Positions 40,601 to 55,300 of a stretch of DNA of 64,000 nt are shown here, piece by piece. The translations under genes were made by a program, and so were the position numbers. The notes beneath the pieces are model-generated. The model did no database searches. It was not told the DNA's origin and saw nothing but the letters and a program-made list of their open reading frames with translations. Each line of letters begins with the position of its first letter. The first letter of the stretch is position 1. The DNA is from Theristus sp. LFF4_11. Its lineage: Eukaryota > Nematoda > Chromadorea > Monhysterida > Xyalidae. The stretch is taken from the NCBI GenBank assembly GCA_030248135.1, contig JASANC010002461.1, positions 124,001 through 188,000 on the forward strand. Direction: 5' to 3'.

Positions 40601-43291
40601 ACGATGCCGCCTCTTGGTTAGCGAGCGCAGTTTTTTACAACAATTAAATGTGGTCAGAATCAAGCTAATGTTTATGAACAAACTTCATTTCAATATTTTT
40701 TTTAGCAACAACGCCTGTTTACACGGTGTCAAATGAGGCTCCTCGAACGACAGAATTTGTAACACTAAAATTTGAAAGTTCGTCAACACGACGAATTTAT
40801 GTTGTGGAGTTTTATAATAACTCTGTTATCATGATTCGTGGCATAAAGTGCTGAGCATGCGACGTAATTTGTGGCATTATAGCTGATTGGTCAGTTTTGT
40901 GTGCATACATTTTGTCATTGGCGAGGCGCAGTCAACGCCAGTATAGAAAGCATAACACCCTGTCATCTTTTCTTTTGTACGGCTTGGCTGAGTAAGCATG
41001 GCAGCTTTTTTCAGAATGCAAAGAGGGCTCAAAATTTGAATAAAAGGACAAAGACGTTGAGAAACCGAATTGTTTGTCAAATTAGACGTGTTTTTACCAA
41101 TGGACTCTTCGTGTTGTTCTGTTTATTCTTTCTCACTTGCATACACGATTGAGAATTATCTTGACATTCCTGAAAAGGGCAATTCCTTGTCTACGATTGA
41201 CCCCGCCTTGATGGAGAATACAAGGACTGCCTTATTTATTCTGCCATACTGTATGTTTATGAGATTCAATGCGCACATAAATAGCAACGCAGTTTCGCGC
41301 TGTGCCCGATTCCCTAAGATCCAACTGAATCGCTGCATTAAGCAGGAAATTATGATTTCCTTTATAAGATACGTCTGCAAAGCGCATTGAGTCGCCGAAC
41401 CCCCAAAAAATAATACATATGTGCACCAACCAATCAGCTAATGCTACAAATTATTCAGGTCGGCGAGCTTTTCACGAACATGTAAAAAACCTTGAAGGAT
41501 GAATTCATTTACAGCCGACACAATGGCCACAGTGACACCCGGAGCCAGCACAACGGATTATCAAACATTTGGCCCTGTTTTTGGAGGTAATGTTCTGATT
41601 AAATTGACCTAATATTTTTAAAAACTTTACTTTCAACGCTTCAATAACCGAAAAACCCTTTTTTATGTGAAAAATATCGAAAAACAAACAAAAAATTGTT
41701 TTTAGAAACTCCAGGCAATAAAACAATCACTACTGTGTCAACTACAATAAGAACAACGCCAACAACCGCAACTACAACTGCACCAACAACTACGACAACC
41801 ACAACAACAACTACAACAACAACCACACCAACAACGACGACCACAACAACGACCACTACCACAACGACGACCACAACAACGACCACTACCACCACCACAA
41901 CCACCACAACAACAACGACCACCATCACAACTACTACAACCACAACAACCAAACCAACAACGACCACCACAACAACGACCACTACCACAACGACGACCAC
42001 AACAACGACCACTACCACCACCACAACCACACCAACAACTACGACAACCACAACAACAACTACAACAACAACCACATCAACAACGACGACTACAACAACG
42101 ACCACTACCACCACCACAACCACAACAACAACAACGACCACCACCACAACTACTACAACCACAACAACCACACCAACAACGACCACCACCACAACTACTA
42201 CAACCACAACAACCACACCAACAACGACCACCACCACAACTACTACAACCACAACAACCACACCAACAACGACCACCACCACAACTACTACAACCACAAC
42301 AACCACACCAACAACAACCACACCAACAACGACCACTACCACAACGACGACCACTACCACCACCACAACCACAACAACCACACCAACAACGACCACCACC
42401 ACAACTACTACAACCACAACAACCACACCAACAACGACCACCACCACAACTACTACAACCACAACAACCACACAAACAACGACCACTACCACAACGACGA
42501 CCACTACCACCACCACAACCACAACAACAACAACGACCACCACCACAACTACTACAACCACAACAACCACACCAACAACGACCACCACCACAACTACTAC
42601 AACCACAACAACCACACCAACAACGACCACCACCACAACTACTACAACCACAACAACCACACCAACAACGACCACTACCACCACCACAACCACAACAACA
42701 ACAACGACCACCACCACAACTACTACAACCACAACAACAACAACGACCACCACCACAACTACTACAACCACAACAACCACACCAACAACAACCACACCAA
42801 CAACGACCACTACTACAACGACGACCACTACCACACCCACAACCACAACAACAACAACAACGACCACCACCACAACTACTACAACCACAACAACCACACC
42901 AACTACGACCACCACCACAACTTCTACAACCACCACCACCACAACCACAACAACAACTACGACCACACCAACAACGACCACCACCACAACTACAACAACC
43001 ACACCAACAACGACCACCACAACAACGATCACTACCAGCACCACAAGCACAACAACAACAACAACTACGACCACAACAACAACGACGACCACCACAACTA
43101 CTACAACCACAACAACAACGACGACCACAACAACAACAGCAACCACTGCCACCACCACAACCACAACAACAACTACGACCACAACAACAACGACCACCAC
43201 CAGAACTACTAAAACCACAACAACAACTACAACAACAACCACACCAACAACTACGATCACAACAACGACCACTACCACCACCACCACCACC

Positions 43292-43328
<37 letters not shown>

Positions 43329-46300
43329 CGACGACCACTACTACCACACTATCAACGACAACCACAACAACGACCACTACTACCACCACAACTACTACAG
43401 TCACAACAACAACTACAACAACAACCACACCAACAACGATGACGACCACCAGAACTCCTACAACCACAACAACAACTATCACAACGACCACCACCACAAC
43501 TACTACAACCACAACTACAACTACAACAACTACAACTACAACAACAACCACAACTTGTGAGTAATTGTTAATTGCGCATTTTTTATTAAAGTGGGATCAA
43601 ATACAAAGCGTCACCGAAGTAAACGGCTGGTTTGCTGGTATTCACGGCAATGCAATTTTAACACAGCAGTTGACCACAATGGTTGTAATTTTCAACTCAA
43701 AAATATTGCGTCATATCTGAATATTAGCCGTTACCTTCTTTAACGGTTTTTCTGTCTGATCACAAACAAAGTGAAAAACCCCCCAAAGAATGGAGCAATC
43801 CGCTGTGACGCAAATGGACGCTATTAAAAAGCGCATGTTCATTAACGTGTGCTATCAAAGGCAAAAGTACGACAATTAGGTTTCTTTTTGTTTTTTAAAT
43901 GAGAGCATGAAAACATTTTTCAGACAATTCTGGCGGAGCAATTTTTACACAAGAGCAAAAACAGGTAACTATAACAGTGGGAGCTGGAACATACACAAAA
44001 GTACAAACGGAAGGCTACGGCGACGAACAACAGGCACCCGTGGCGCCTCACGATTATTGCTGCAGTGTCGACGAAGCCGATAAAGGTTGCTATGTAATTG
44101 ATTTTCCAAATTTTGGATGCTTCTCTGCTTTCCTATTTCCTCTCAAACATAAAGAAATGTTTACAGTGGAGCTCTTATTCGAAGTTGAGCTCGAGTGGAG
44201 TCCAATGGTGTTGGTATGTGATGGTGTCAAAAACATCTATTCAAAAATTAGATTACTGGAACAAATAATCCCGCACACCGTATCAATAAAGTTTCACACG
44301 TTTGCAGCGAGACATAACGAACAAGCATTACGAAATATCGGTTGTAAATCCAAAACAGCAGAATGAAATAATTGAAACGTTGCCAGCGGACAGCACTGAG
44401 TCAAATGTGCACGTGAAATACGCAGGAGATGGTGGGGGATTTCTTAGAATCATAGATCAAAAGAATTTTCAAATATTTCATTTTCAGCGATGTATTTCAG
44501 GTGATTACCTCTTCTCCGTCTGCCTGAAGGCAATGCCACCAGAGAGCGGACAGAACTGCTCCAAAATCAACGTGCCAGTTTGCAGTAGAACAAATTCTCG
44601 GAACAGTCAGTTTCACCAGTTGCTTCACCAATACAATACAACATTGGTCACTATTTCTTTTACAGACGATTCTTTTTTTCAGTCCAACCACAGTACGCTC
44701 ACATGGTGCACGTGGACATGGTACAAGCGTTCCAAAATGCGGTATCGTTTTTTGTTTCATGTTTGATCTCTGCCCAAAGTGTTACTCCGTTTCTAACATA
44801 TACGATCAAGACGAATTTCATGATTCGCAAGTCGTTTCAGATGCCAGTCGACTGTGCGATGCATAGTCTTCTACTTCGTCAACCAGGCCAACCGCATTTT
44901 GCCGACATCGCCGCTCCGTACAACTGCGCACAACGATTGCTGCCTTTGGACTATGCTGGAAATGGTGGAACTGGTTTTTTTAGAATGCCCCCACGGAAAT
45001 TTGAGAAACTTATCATGTCGTTTAGGTGACTACGAGCTTCGGCTGTGCAAACGCGGCGCACCAAATCAGAACTGCACTTCGTTGCCGCTCAGCATTAATG
45101 CTGCGTTTGGACCGTTCGCTGGTTCGGTTTCGCGATGCAGTTTCATGCAATTTGTTTACAAACGCTACGTTGAAACGTTTTAGCAATAAATCAGCAAATT
45201 TGTACGTTTTTGTTCGACACAGATGCGGCAAACGCACTGCACCGTGTGACGACCGTGCAAATCGGTGAATTTCGTTCATCTCCCGTTCGGCTGACACACG
45301 ATTTCTTGCAAATCAATTCAGTGATAAAAAACATTTTCAGATCGCGGACAAAACGTTGGGCGCTTGACGCAGCATCACATTGACACGCAGTTGACTTGGA
45401 ATCCAACGGTGTTGATGTTGCTTTTTTGTTTTCCCATGCTGTTGCGGAACAGACGAAAAATGATGAGATATGATTTGCGAATAATGATCGTTATAGTGAG
45501 TGAGTGTTTTTTTAATATGCAGACATTTGGACTGAGCGATTCTAGTTATCTGATATACGCTGGACCAGACGACTCGGAGATGTTGGAGTTTATAACTGAC
45601 GCGCCGTCAAACTCGTCCGGGTGCTTGGTGTCGTCGGTGCAGAACACCACAGGTATAATGTAGTACATACACAACAAACAATCGCACATTCGACGTGTAG
45701 ACGCGGGGGGGGGGGTGGTTCGCCGTGTAGACTCTCCCAACCACCGAATGGGTAGTGTTCCGCTACGCCGCGACGTTCATGGTGCTGTCCACTGTGGGGG
45801 AGAAAAAACGGCTCCAACACGTAATGCGCGCGATAAACTGTAAAAGATGTAAACCGGAGGGTGAATTTGATCAGCAACAAGGGCATGTGTTGCATTATTG
45901 CTCCGTATTGTGTTCACTCAGGTCCAATAAAGTACAAAATATGCCGACCGGACCACCACGGACAAACGCTGTGTGAAACAAAAAAACTGCAGCCAGTGAC
46001 GCCCGATCAGAATTTGCCCAGCAATGGTAAGTTTATGTTACATTTGTTTTATTCATATTTTTGTTGAGCCAAAGTAAGCCAAGTAATCCATTTGCCCAGC
46101 AATGGTAAGTTTATGTTACATTTGTTTTATTCATATTTTTGTTGAGCCAAAGTAAGCCAAGTAATCCATTACAACTAGTGAAACCATAACCCATTGCAAC
46201 TGGTGCTAGCACTGTTTCTTGCGGTTTCGCCAGCTAAGCGTATACCACCCCCGCCCCCCTCCCCCATCAGGCTCGTCAGAACTAGAAGGCCCGGGTTGCA

Positions 46301-49300
46301 CAGCCCAACAAAAATTGATGACTAGCTGTTATATCGGCGAAACAGTGGGTACACACATATTCTCTTTAATTTCAGGGTATGGTCGGTTGTCTGCTGCACC
46401 CGTATCTCAAGGTATTGTGGATTTATTCAAACCTGTCCCGACTAAAATGACGTCATTTGCTTTAAAAATCCCCGTTTGTCAAAGTAAGGCACTAAAATGT
46501 CAGTTTGGTGTGACTGATTCGACATTCATCATTTGTTTGCGGGAAGAAACCGCTAAACGGAAAGTCTGGTTTGCAGTGAACGGCAAGCGCATGTTGGCAG
46601 CACATGACGTCATTTCAGTGGAACAGGTTTAAAAAATAAGTCATATTATAATATTCGACTTGATATCCAAATCTCGGCACAAAAAAATACTGTCAAGTTA
46701 TACCGACGTATTTTCAGGACATAGTCCTGACGAAAGAGGTTTCCAAGTGGTCTTAACATGGTCGGGTATCGTTTCGGTAAGTGTCATTTTTGAATTTGAC
46801 TTAGTTTTAAAATTTTAAATTTAAAGTCGCTGAAAAACTCAAGATTTTTAAATTCAAAACTCCCAGAGAAACAGTTTAGCTCTGGTGGCCCAATTTGGCA
46901 AACCGTAAATCTGTAAATGAAATGAACAGAAATTAAAAACAGTCATACTTTTTTTAGAAAGAAAAAGAGCCGCTTGGAGATTACACGGTGTTTGTGAAAA
47001 TACCTGTGGCGCCCAACTATAACGCACTGAAGCGAACAGACAACAGTCGAATGCAGGACTCTGTCGTTGTTGACGTGCCGGATAGCGGAAGTGGTATGTA
47101 CGATCCATCCATTTATTTTATTTCGCAAAAAACAAACCTCCGATAAAACTGCATGTACAGCAGGTGTAGTACGGAGACCCGAATTCACAAGCGATTTTGT
47201 CAATTTTTATTAAAATCTACCACACTAACCACGTTAGCAAAATCTGCATTTTCACTGATTGGCGGTGGATCATTGATAGCGTTCAAAAATTTCTTTGTGA
47301 TTACATTCGATGATTGCCCCATGAAGCAGCTCAGTTGCTTTCATCAATTGCATTCAGGCAACTACCAGTTTCGCGTGTGTTGGTATCCCCGGTACGGAGT
47401 TGGAACAGACGATGAACGATGCGCCTATCAGTCCGTGGCGCATTTTGCATCGTCACCAGCTGCTTCTGGCGGTCGACACAGCAATGGTACGGATGAACCA
47501 GATAAAACAATACGAGTTGTTGTTTTTTTCATGCTAAAAATTGATCTGCTGTTGTTGCAGGCGTTTTAAGCGTTACACTGAAGAACTTGTACGGTCAAAA
47601 CATCTTTTACGCGCCACACAGTAAGCAACTAAAAAAGCAGTTTAGTAGTTTAGTTTTTAACGGAGTGTTTTTGTCAAACGATCACACGTAAAAAACCTCA
47701 GAATCACAACAACCGAAAAATTACGTGAATGGCACAATTGGAGTGCACCTGCAATGGAAGCCATTCAAGGTTTGTTTAAATTTTCAAACTTTACAAACGT
47801 TTGAATTGAAACGTATTTATTGAACTTAGTTGTTGTTATTCACCATCAGGACCGGATATCTTCCTACGATATTTTTATGCGAGCACCAAACGAGAACCAG
47901 TACAATTGGATTGGTAAAACTGATCAAGCAGCCTTTTCACAGCGAGTACCGTTTAATGGAGCTGGTATACAATTTGTATCGTTCTTTTTGCTCTGTTGAA
48001 TACCAAACAAACAACCATAATAATTTTTTCAGGTTACTATGAGTTCAGAATTTGTCCAACAATCAACGAACAAGGCATGGTGTCGCAGGAATGCATGTAC
48101 AAAACACTGCCTTTGCATGTTCATGAAACTGATCAAGTGAACGCAATCGGTAGATTATATTCTGAAATTCATAAAAAAAAACAATCGCAAACGGTGATGA
48201 CAACATTTTAATTTTAGAAAGAGATCGAACACTGAATATTAATCTGGACTGGTCCAACTTTCACAAGGTAAGTGTGGCTGCTGGTACTAGACTCGAAACT
48301 AGTGGTCAAGTCGCACAAAACGAAAAGAGCTACGCGCTTGTTTATGTTTGTTCAGAAACTACCGAATGTACAGTCCTACCAAATCTTGTTGAAGTCACCG
48401 ACACAACACGGCTACTCCATTGTAGCACTGGCTCCATCCAACCAATCGCACGCGCTAATCCCAATACAGAATTATGGAGCAGGTCGGTTGAAATGAAATT
48501 TAGAGTAAAGCTAAGCACATCAGTATACCAATAAATACATACTTGCGATCCTTTTTAACACATTGCAGGAATTTACCAGTTTCGCGTCTGTGCAATTGGC
48601 ACCAAAGAAACAGAAAGAGAGTTTCTATGCGACCGACTGGTACGAAAGATAAAGCGCGATGGAAGTGAGTTTCGATTAAAAAAACCATTTGGTCAACGTT
48701 CTTTTGTTTGCAAACATGTGCTGTCCATCAACTGCAAATCAAATGAATTTCAGCATCTGAGCTGGTCACTGACGATGACCTGAAGCAGATTCAAGATTAT
48801 GAATTGAAAAAAGATGAGCGGACCAGCCGATTGTTACCGAAGTCTAACTCTTTGAAGGGCAAGGTCCGGTCGGCTGTGTGCCTGCACGACGAAGATATTG
48901 TGAGTATATTGATATTTGTGAGACTGTTGATATTGTGAGGATTTACAACTTCCAGGAACTCTAAGAAGAACTCAGCGCTTAAACACAGAACATCTGCTTT
49001 CAGACGCACATAGCGGAAAAGAGCAACTTTGATGTGTTTGTCAATTCGCCCGGTCATATGCAACGACCGAAAAAGCATTCATTCAGAATTGAAAATGGCG
49101 AACTACTGGTGGACTTTGAGTATTCTGGCAGTGGTAAGATTGACTGAAAATGATTGACTCATACAGTTTTATCGGAGTTTTCTGCTTTTTCGCGAAATAA
49201 AATGTAATGGATTGAATGGGATGAAATGAAATAGGACTGGAAATAACAGGAAAGGAAAACTTTTTTTAAACAATGCGATGAAAGAATTTAGGATCGTACA

Positions 49301-52300
49301 GCGTTTGTATTTGTGCACGCGACGACAACGGTGATTGTGACTGCCACGATCTCTGCATGCACACGGACGCCTCACAGCATTGTCAGTCACAAGCGCTTTT
49401 TTCGAAAAAACACACTTTCATTTTTAGCATCTCCAAGTGAAAACACTGTGAGTTTTAACTTTAAAAACACAGCGGCACAGTCCATGCACGTCTACCCGTT
49501 TGTCGCCACTGCATTTGTTCCGGAACGAAACAGCATCTCGGTCGCCGTTCCACCCACTTATTTGGTTTGTCGGTTTTCTGCAGGAGGAAGTGGGAAAATC
49601 TGTACTTATCTGAATCATGAGATTATTTTAATATTCACTTACATGTTTATGATAGTTGCAGGATGGTGCACAACAGTTTCGAATCTTCAAATATGATGTT
49701 AATGGGCTGGGACAATTGGTTCGTGCTTGTGACGCAGGAACATTCTGCAACATTCCTGTTGTAACAGGTTCAGTCATCTTAAAAAGGCTTTTTGAATGAC
49801 GTTTGGACGTTTTTTATCAACGTTTCTGCAATTTTTACAATCAAATCACAATACACGTTTTTTTAAATCTGAAGTCACAGTTAATGAACCTGAATCTGGT
49901 TTGATTGGAACAAGAAAGCCCTACTTTTTGGCTTAAATTGGTCGTTTTTTAATCCTATTCGTTCTTTCTTCTTTCACTGTCTATTTATTCTGCTAAAAAG
50001 GTGACAGGCAGGTTTGAAGAATGGATAAAAATTGGTTCGTTTCGACAGGAGTTGAAAACGTGCTATATGCAACAGCTGAAGATGAAAATGGAAAGAGCAC
50101 TAATGTGTACCCTATTGTCTTCGAGGACCAGGCGATCAAGTGTGGAATCGTTGTGGATGTGATCTCTTGGCAATGGGTTTAGTTGCAAAACTTTGATAAC
50201 AGTAATAAAGAAAGATGTAAACTGTTGACACTTGATCAATTCATGTTGCTCTGCTTTTTACCAACAGATCACAAACGACATCAGTAGCGCTAATACACGA
50301 GTACTAGTCCCATTTAAAGTCAGTACGGAAGCGAAGTGGCAAAACGAAAAAATCTTCATTACGCTGCCACCGCAACAGGAGGTAACTTACGATGCCTACA
50401 AGAGTTCTCTCAAAATGGAAGTTTTTGAATGCAGTAAACATTTTGTTTAAAAATTAGAAAAAGGCCCAATAAATTTTAGTTAATTCAAAATTTAAAAAAA
50501 TTTAATTGATTAAAAAACATGGGTCAAAATTACAATTCAGGTGGAATTTGTTGATTATGTGGTGAACATCTGCACCAACCAGAAGTGCACCGAACTTCCA
50601 TGTGCTGCGTCACCTTGTGTTATTGCACCAAATTTTGGTTTGTGCTTCTTTTATAACCCGAATTGAGTGCTACCGTTTTGAGAATCTGTATAACTTGAGC
50701 TCATATGTAACATTGAAAACAAAAAAACGCAAACCAAAAAAACGAACATTTTTGTTTAGATGACGAAATCCTGCGAGATTCAACCATATGGATCAATGTT
50801 TACGGCAGGCGAGCAAGTAACAAAATGTTCAACGTGTTCCCCATTGAACTAAGCAATAGTGGTTTACCCAATACCTATGACAAACTAGAATGGGCAGTAA
50901 GTAAAACGTTTTTCAGTATTGTTATTTTTTTGGGTTCGCAGACGAGGCAAGAAAATTAGTTTCAAGATTTCGGTGGAATTTCAAAATGGTCTGAGTAATG
51001 TAAGTGACCCGGCCCTACTTAGGGAACCAAATTTGAATTCCCGCGTCGTGCGTGAAACTGTTCATCTAACTATGCACGCATTGAGTCCCGGAACCAAAAT
51101 AAAAGATGATAATAAATAAAGGCCCGTTCATACTGACGCATGCCAAAAAGGCCAGGCACTTTTTTGTCACTCAGGTCTTGTGTTTTAGCATACCATCGTA
51201 TAACAGCTCGGCACGTTAAATCTCGTGTTTTTTGCATGTTACCCTTCGCGGAGACGTGCTTTTGACGAACGTCGACGTACAAATGTCAGCATACGTCAGC
51301 ATGAACAGGCCTTCAGGCAGAGACAAAACGACAACACAATGCAAAACGATTTCGCCATTTTTTTCAGTTTGGATTTCACGACATCTTGCTTTGCATCAAT
51401 GAAGGCACAAAAAAACAAGTGAGCTGTGCAACAGTAGAATCTTGCTCAAACACTGTTATACTTCCACGTCGACAGAGTGTAACGTACACATTGTATGGAG
51501 CAACACCACTGGCAACAATGTGTCAAACATGCAACCACGAGTATAAGTGTACTACTGACAAAATATCATTCGATGAAAAGTGTGAACGAGCACAAACTAG
51601 TGAAGATATGTGCACAGAAAAACCACTCGATGCTATTGAAGATGTTTTTAAAGAATGTGAAAATAAGCTCACCAGTACAACTGAGTTTCCAACAAAAACC
51701 TCTGTCACATCGACTTCCAAAACGGAGACAACAGAGACACTAATTGAAAAGGAAACATCTCCAATACAAACGTCAACAACTGCAGCTTATACTGAACCAA
51801 CACCAACACCTGGACAAGAATCTACTTCTGCCAAAGGATCGACAAACATGCAAACGCCATTCGTTAGTGCTATTACGTCAACAGCTTTTAAATCAACAGC
51901 TCCAACAGAGCCACCGATCGACTGCCGATATCAAGTAATGCAAGAAAATTATGTCCCAAACACACCGATTGAATTTCAAAAAGGAGTCGTCGCTAAGTGG
52001 TCGGCCAAGGCAGATCTTGAAGTGGAATTTCCAACGCCTCGTTACGTTGACCAGCTTATCGCTATTACAGACGGAGGAATCAAGAATATCACTGTTCAAG
52101 TTGTATATGCAGACCAAACAGTGTCAACGCTAAACACGTTTGTCGATAACATGATTGTGAATGAAGACAATGTAAAGAAACTCATTATCAGTTTTGTGGA
52201 TCAAGAATACGAAGCTGTCTACAAAAGGGTCACACACCTAGAAATCGTAGCATGCGGTAGACCGACAACCACAACATTGCAAACCGCGTCCTCACCTATT

Positions 52301-55300
52301 AAAACATCTGATACAACATATTCACTTTCCTCAAAAACAGCAATGGAGACAACAAGAACTACAGCTCATATTGAACCAACAGCGACACCAGGACTGGAAT
52401 CTACTTCTGTAAAAGGATCGACAAACACGGTAACGCCATTAGTCAGTATTGACACGCTAACAGCTTTAACAGGCCCAACAGAGCCACCGATCGACTGCCG
52501 ATATCAAGTAATGCAAGAAAATTATGTCCCAAACACACCGATTAAATTTCAAAAAGGAGTCGTCGCTAAGTGGTCGGCCAAGGCAGTTCTGGAAGTGGAA
52601 TTTCCAACGCCTCGTTACGTTGATCAGCTTATCGCTATTACAGACGGAGGAGTCAAGAATATCACTGTTCAAGTTGTATATGGAGACCAAACAATGTCAA
52701 CGCCAAACAAGTTCGTCGATAACTTGATTGTGAATGAAGACAATGTGAAGAAACTCATTATCAGTTTTGTGGATCAAGAATACGAAGCTGTCTACAAAAA
52801 GGTCACACACCTAGAAATCGTAGCATGCGGTAGACCGATTAACAAAGAAACTTCAACTTCTTCGCAACCGCTCTCGACACGTGAAGAACAAATGATAACA
52901 ACCCTTGAAACATCGCCAGCTGTAGTAACGTCACAATCGATTTTCTTGGAATCATCTTCAACATCATCAGCTCAACCGCCATCAGCTAGTACTAGTAGTA
53001 TAGTTAGTGTACCAGGAACAGAGCAAACAACACCACTGCCACAAGCCGGTACTGGTAGTACAGTCAGTGGACCAGCACCAGGACCAGGGCAAACAACACA
53101 ACAGCCACCAGCCGGTACTGGTAGTACAGTCAGTGGACCAGGACCAGGACCAGGGCAAACAACACAACCACCACCAACCGGTACTGGTAGTACAGTCAGT
53201 GGACCAGGACCAGGACCAGGGCAAACAACACAACCACCACCAGCCGGTACTGGTAGTACAGTCAGTGGACCAGGACCAGGACCAGGGCAAACAACACAAC
53301 AGCCACCAGCCGGTACTGGTAGTACAGTCAGTGGACCAGGACCAGGACCAGGGCAAACAACACAACAGCCACCAGCCGGTACTGGTAGTACAGTCAGTGG
53401 ACCAGGACCAGGACCAGGGCAAACAACACAACAGCCACCAGCCGGTACTGGTAGTACAGTCAGTGGACCAGGACCAGGACCAGGGCAAACAACACAACAG
53501 CCACCAGCCGGTACTGGTAGTACAGTCAGTGGACCAGGACCAGGACCAGGGCAAACAACACAACAGCCACCAGCCGGTACTGGTAGTACAGTCAGTGGAC
53601 CAGGACCAGGACCAGGGCAAACAACACAACAGCCACCAGCCGGTACTGGTAGTACAGTCAGTGGACCAGGACCAGGACCAGGGCAAACAACACAACAGCC
53701 ACCAGCCGGTACTGGTAGTACAGTCAGTGGACCAGGACCAGGACCAGGGCAAACAACACAACAGCCACCAGCCGGTACTGGTAATACAGTCAGTGAACCA
53801 GGACCAGGACCAGGGCAAACAACACAACAGCCACCAGCCGGTACTGGTAGTACAGTCAGTGGACCAGGACCAGGACCAGGGCAAACAACACAACAGCCAC
53901 CAGCCGGTACTGGTAGTACAGTCAGTGGACCAGGACCAGGACCAGGGCAAACAACACAACAGCCACCAGCCGGTACTGGTAGTACAGTCAGTGGACCAGG
54001 ACCAGCACCAGGGCAAACAACACAACAGCCACCAGCCGGTACTGGTAGTACAGTCAGTGGACCAGCACCAGGACCAGGGCAAACAACACAACCACCGCCA
54101 GCCGGTACTGGTAGTACAGTCAGTGGACCAGGACCAGGACCAGGACCAGGGCAAACAACACAACAGCCACCAGCCGGTACTGGTAGTACAGTCAGTGGAC
54201 CAGGACCAGGACCAGGGCAAACAACACAACAGCCACCAGCCGGTACTGGTAGTACAGTCAGTGGACCAGGACCAGGACCAGGGCAAACAACACAACAGCC
54301 ACCAGCCGGTACTGGTAGTACAGTCAGTGGACCAGCACCAGGACCAGGACCCGGGCAAACAACACAACCACCACCAGCCAGTACTGGTAGTACAGTCAGT
54401 GGACCAGGACCAGGACCAGAACCCGGGCAAACAACACAACCACCACCAGCCAGTACTGGTAGTACAGTCAGTGGACCAGGACCAGGACCAGGGCAAACAA
54501 CACAACAGCCACCAGCCGGTACTGGTAGTACAGTCAGTGGACCAGGACCAGGACCAGGGAAAACAACACAACAGCCACCAGCCGGTACTGGTAGTACAGT
54601 CAGTGGACCAGGACCAGGACCAGGGCAAACAACACAACAGCCACCAGCCGGTACTGGTAGTACAGTCAGTGGACCAGCACCAGGACCAGGGCAAACAACA
54701 CAACCACCGCCAGCCGGTACTGGTAGTACAGTCAGTGGACCAGGACCAGGACCAGGACCAGGGCAAACAACACAACCACCAACAGCCGGTACTGGTAGTA
54801 CAGTCAGTGGACCAGCACCAGGACCAGGGCAAACAACACAACCACCACCAGCCGGTACTGGTAGTACAGTCAGTGGACCAGCACCAGGACCTGGGCAAAC
54901 AACACAACCACCACCAGCCGGTACTGGTAGTACAGTCAGTGGATCAGGACCAGGACCAGGGCAAACAACACAACCACCACCAGGCGGTACTGGTAGTACA
55001 GTCAGTGGACCAGCACCAGGACCAGGGCAAACAACACAACCACCACCAGCCGGTACTGGTAGTACAGTCAGTGGACCAGGACCAGGACCAGGGCAAACAA
55101 CACAACCACCACCAGCCGGTACTGGTAGTACAGTCAGTGGACCAGCACCAGGACCAGGGCAAACAACACAACCACCACCAGCCGGTACTGTTAGTACAGT
55201 CAGTGGACCAGGACCAGGACCAGGGCAAACAACACAACCACCACCAGCCGGTACTGGTAGTACAGTCAGTGAACCAGGACCAGGACCAGGGCAAACAACA

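Larger units (their letters stand above)
31776..40837 (+). other. Module array, first half (about 8 repeats of a 3-exon module)
   Basis: Each module of about 95 residues is split over three exons. The first has a V-x-W strand (VEATVQWENFPI, VNVDWAPFEQ, AIDLQWNLFEQ, DVLLTWPPQP). The middle one has a strand like YYVYVKSP or YQITVQTP. The last begins G-x-Y-x-F/Y-x-V/I-C and ends with a second Cys (GLYKFKVC, TEYRYKVC, GPYDFKIC, GEYKYEVC, GIYNYRIC, GVYSFKAC). Intron phases are mostly the same, 1, 0, 1, so each triplet is a symmetrical 1-1 unit that can be duplicated without shifting frame. The pattern suggests a fibronectin type III-like or Ig-like beta-sandwich, with an extra disulphide near the end; that fold is inference. 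Confidence 0.75.
43924..51000 (+). other. Module array, second half (about 10 repeats)
   Basis: Continues the triplet pattern. First-type exons include FEVELEWSPMVL, DTQLTWNPT, VVLTWSGIVS, GVHLQWKPFK and NINLDWSNFHK. Last-type exons begin GDYLFSVC (44501), GDYELRLC (45026), GPIKYKIC (45922), GNYQFRVC (47358), GYYEFRIC (48033), GIYQFRVC (48569) and GSYSVCIC (49292), then DYVVNIC (50540). Toward the 3' end the pattern loosens: the first and middle exons fuse at 49428-49564 and 50761-50896, and the Cys spacing changes. The final module ends in the giant exon with FGFHDILLC at 51368. Confidence 0.72.

Noticed and set aside
40706..40854. End of a separate first gene at the TGA 40852-40854
   Set aside because: Possible, but a donor at 40838 keeps the phase-1 pattern and joins exactly in frame to 41515 and the poly-Thr exon, so one gene is preferred. 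RNA is needed to settle it.
41641..43551. 636-codon minus-strand poly-valine frame
   Set aside because: Complement of the poly-Thr exon. The + frame has splice sites in phase with neighbours; the valine frame does not.
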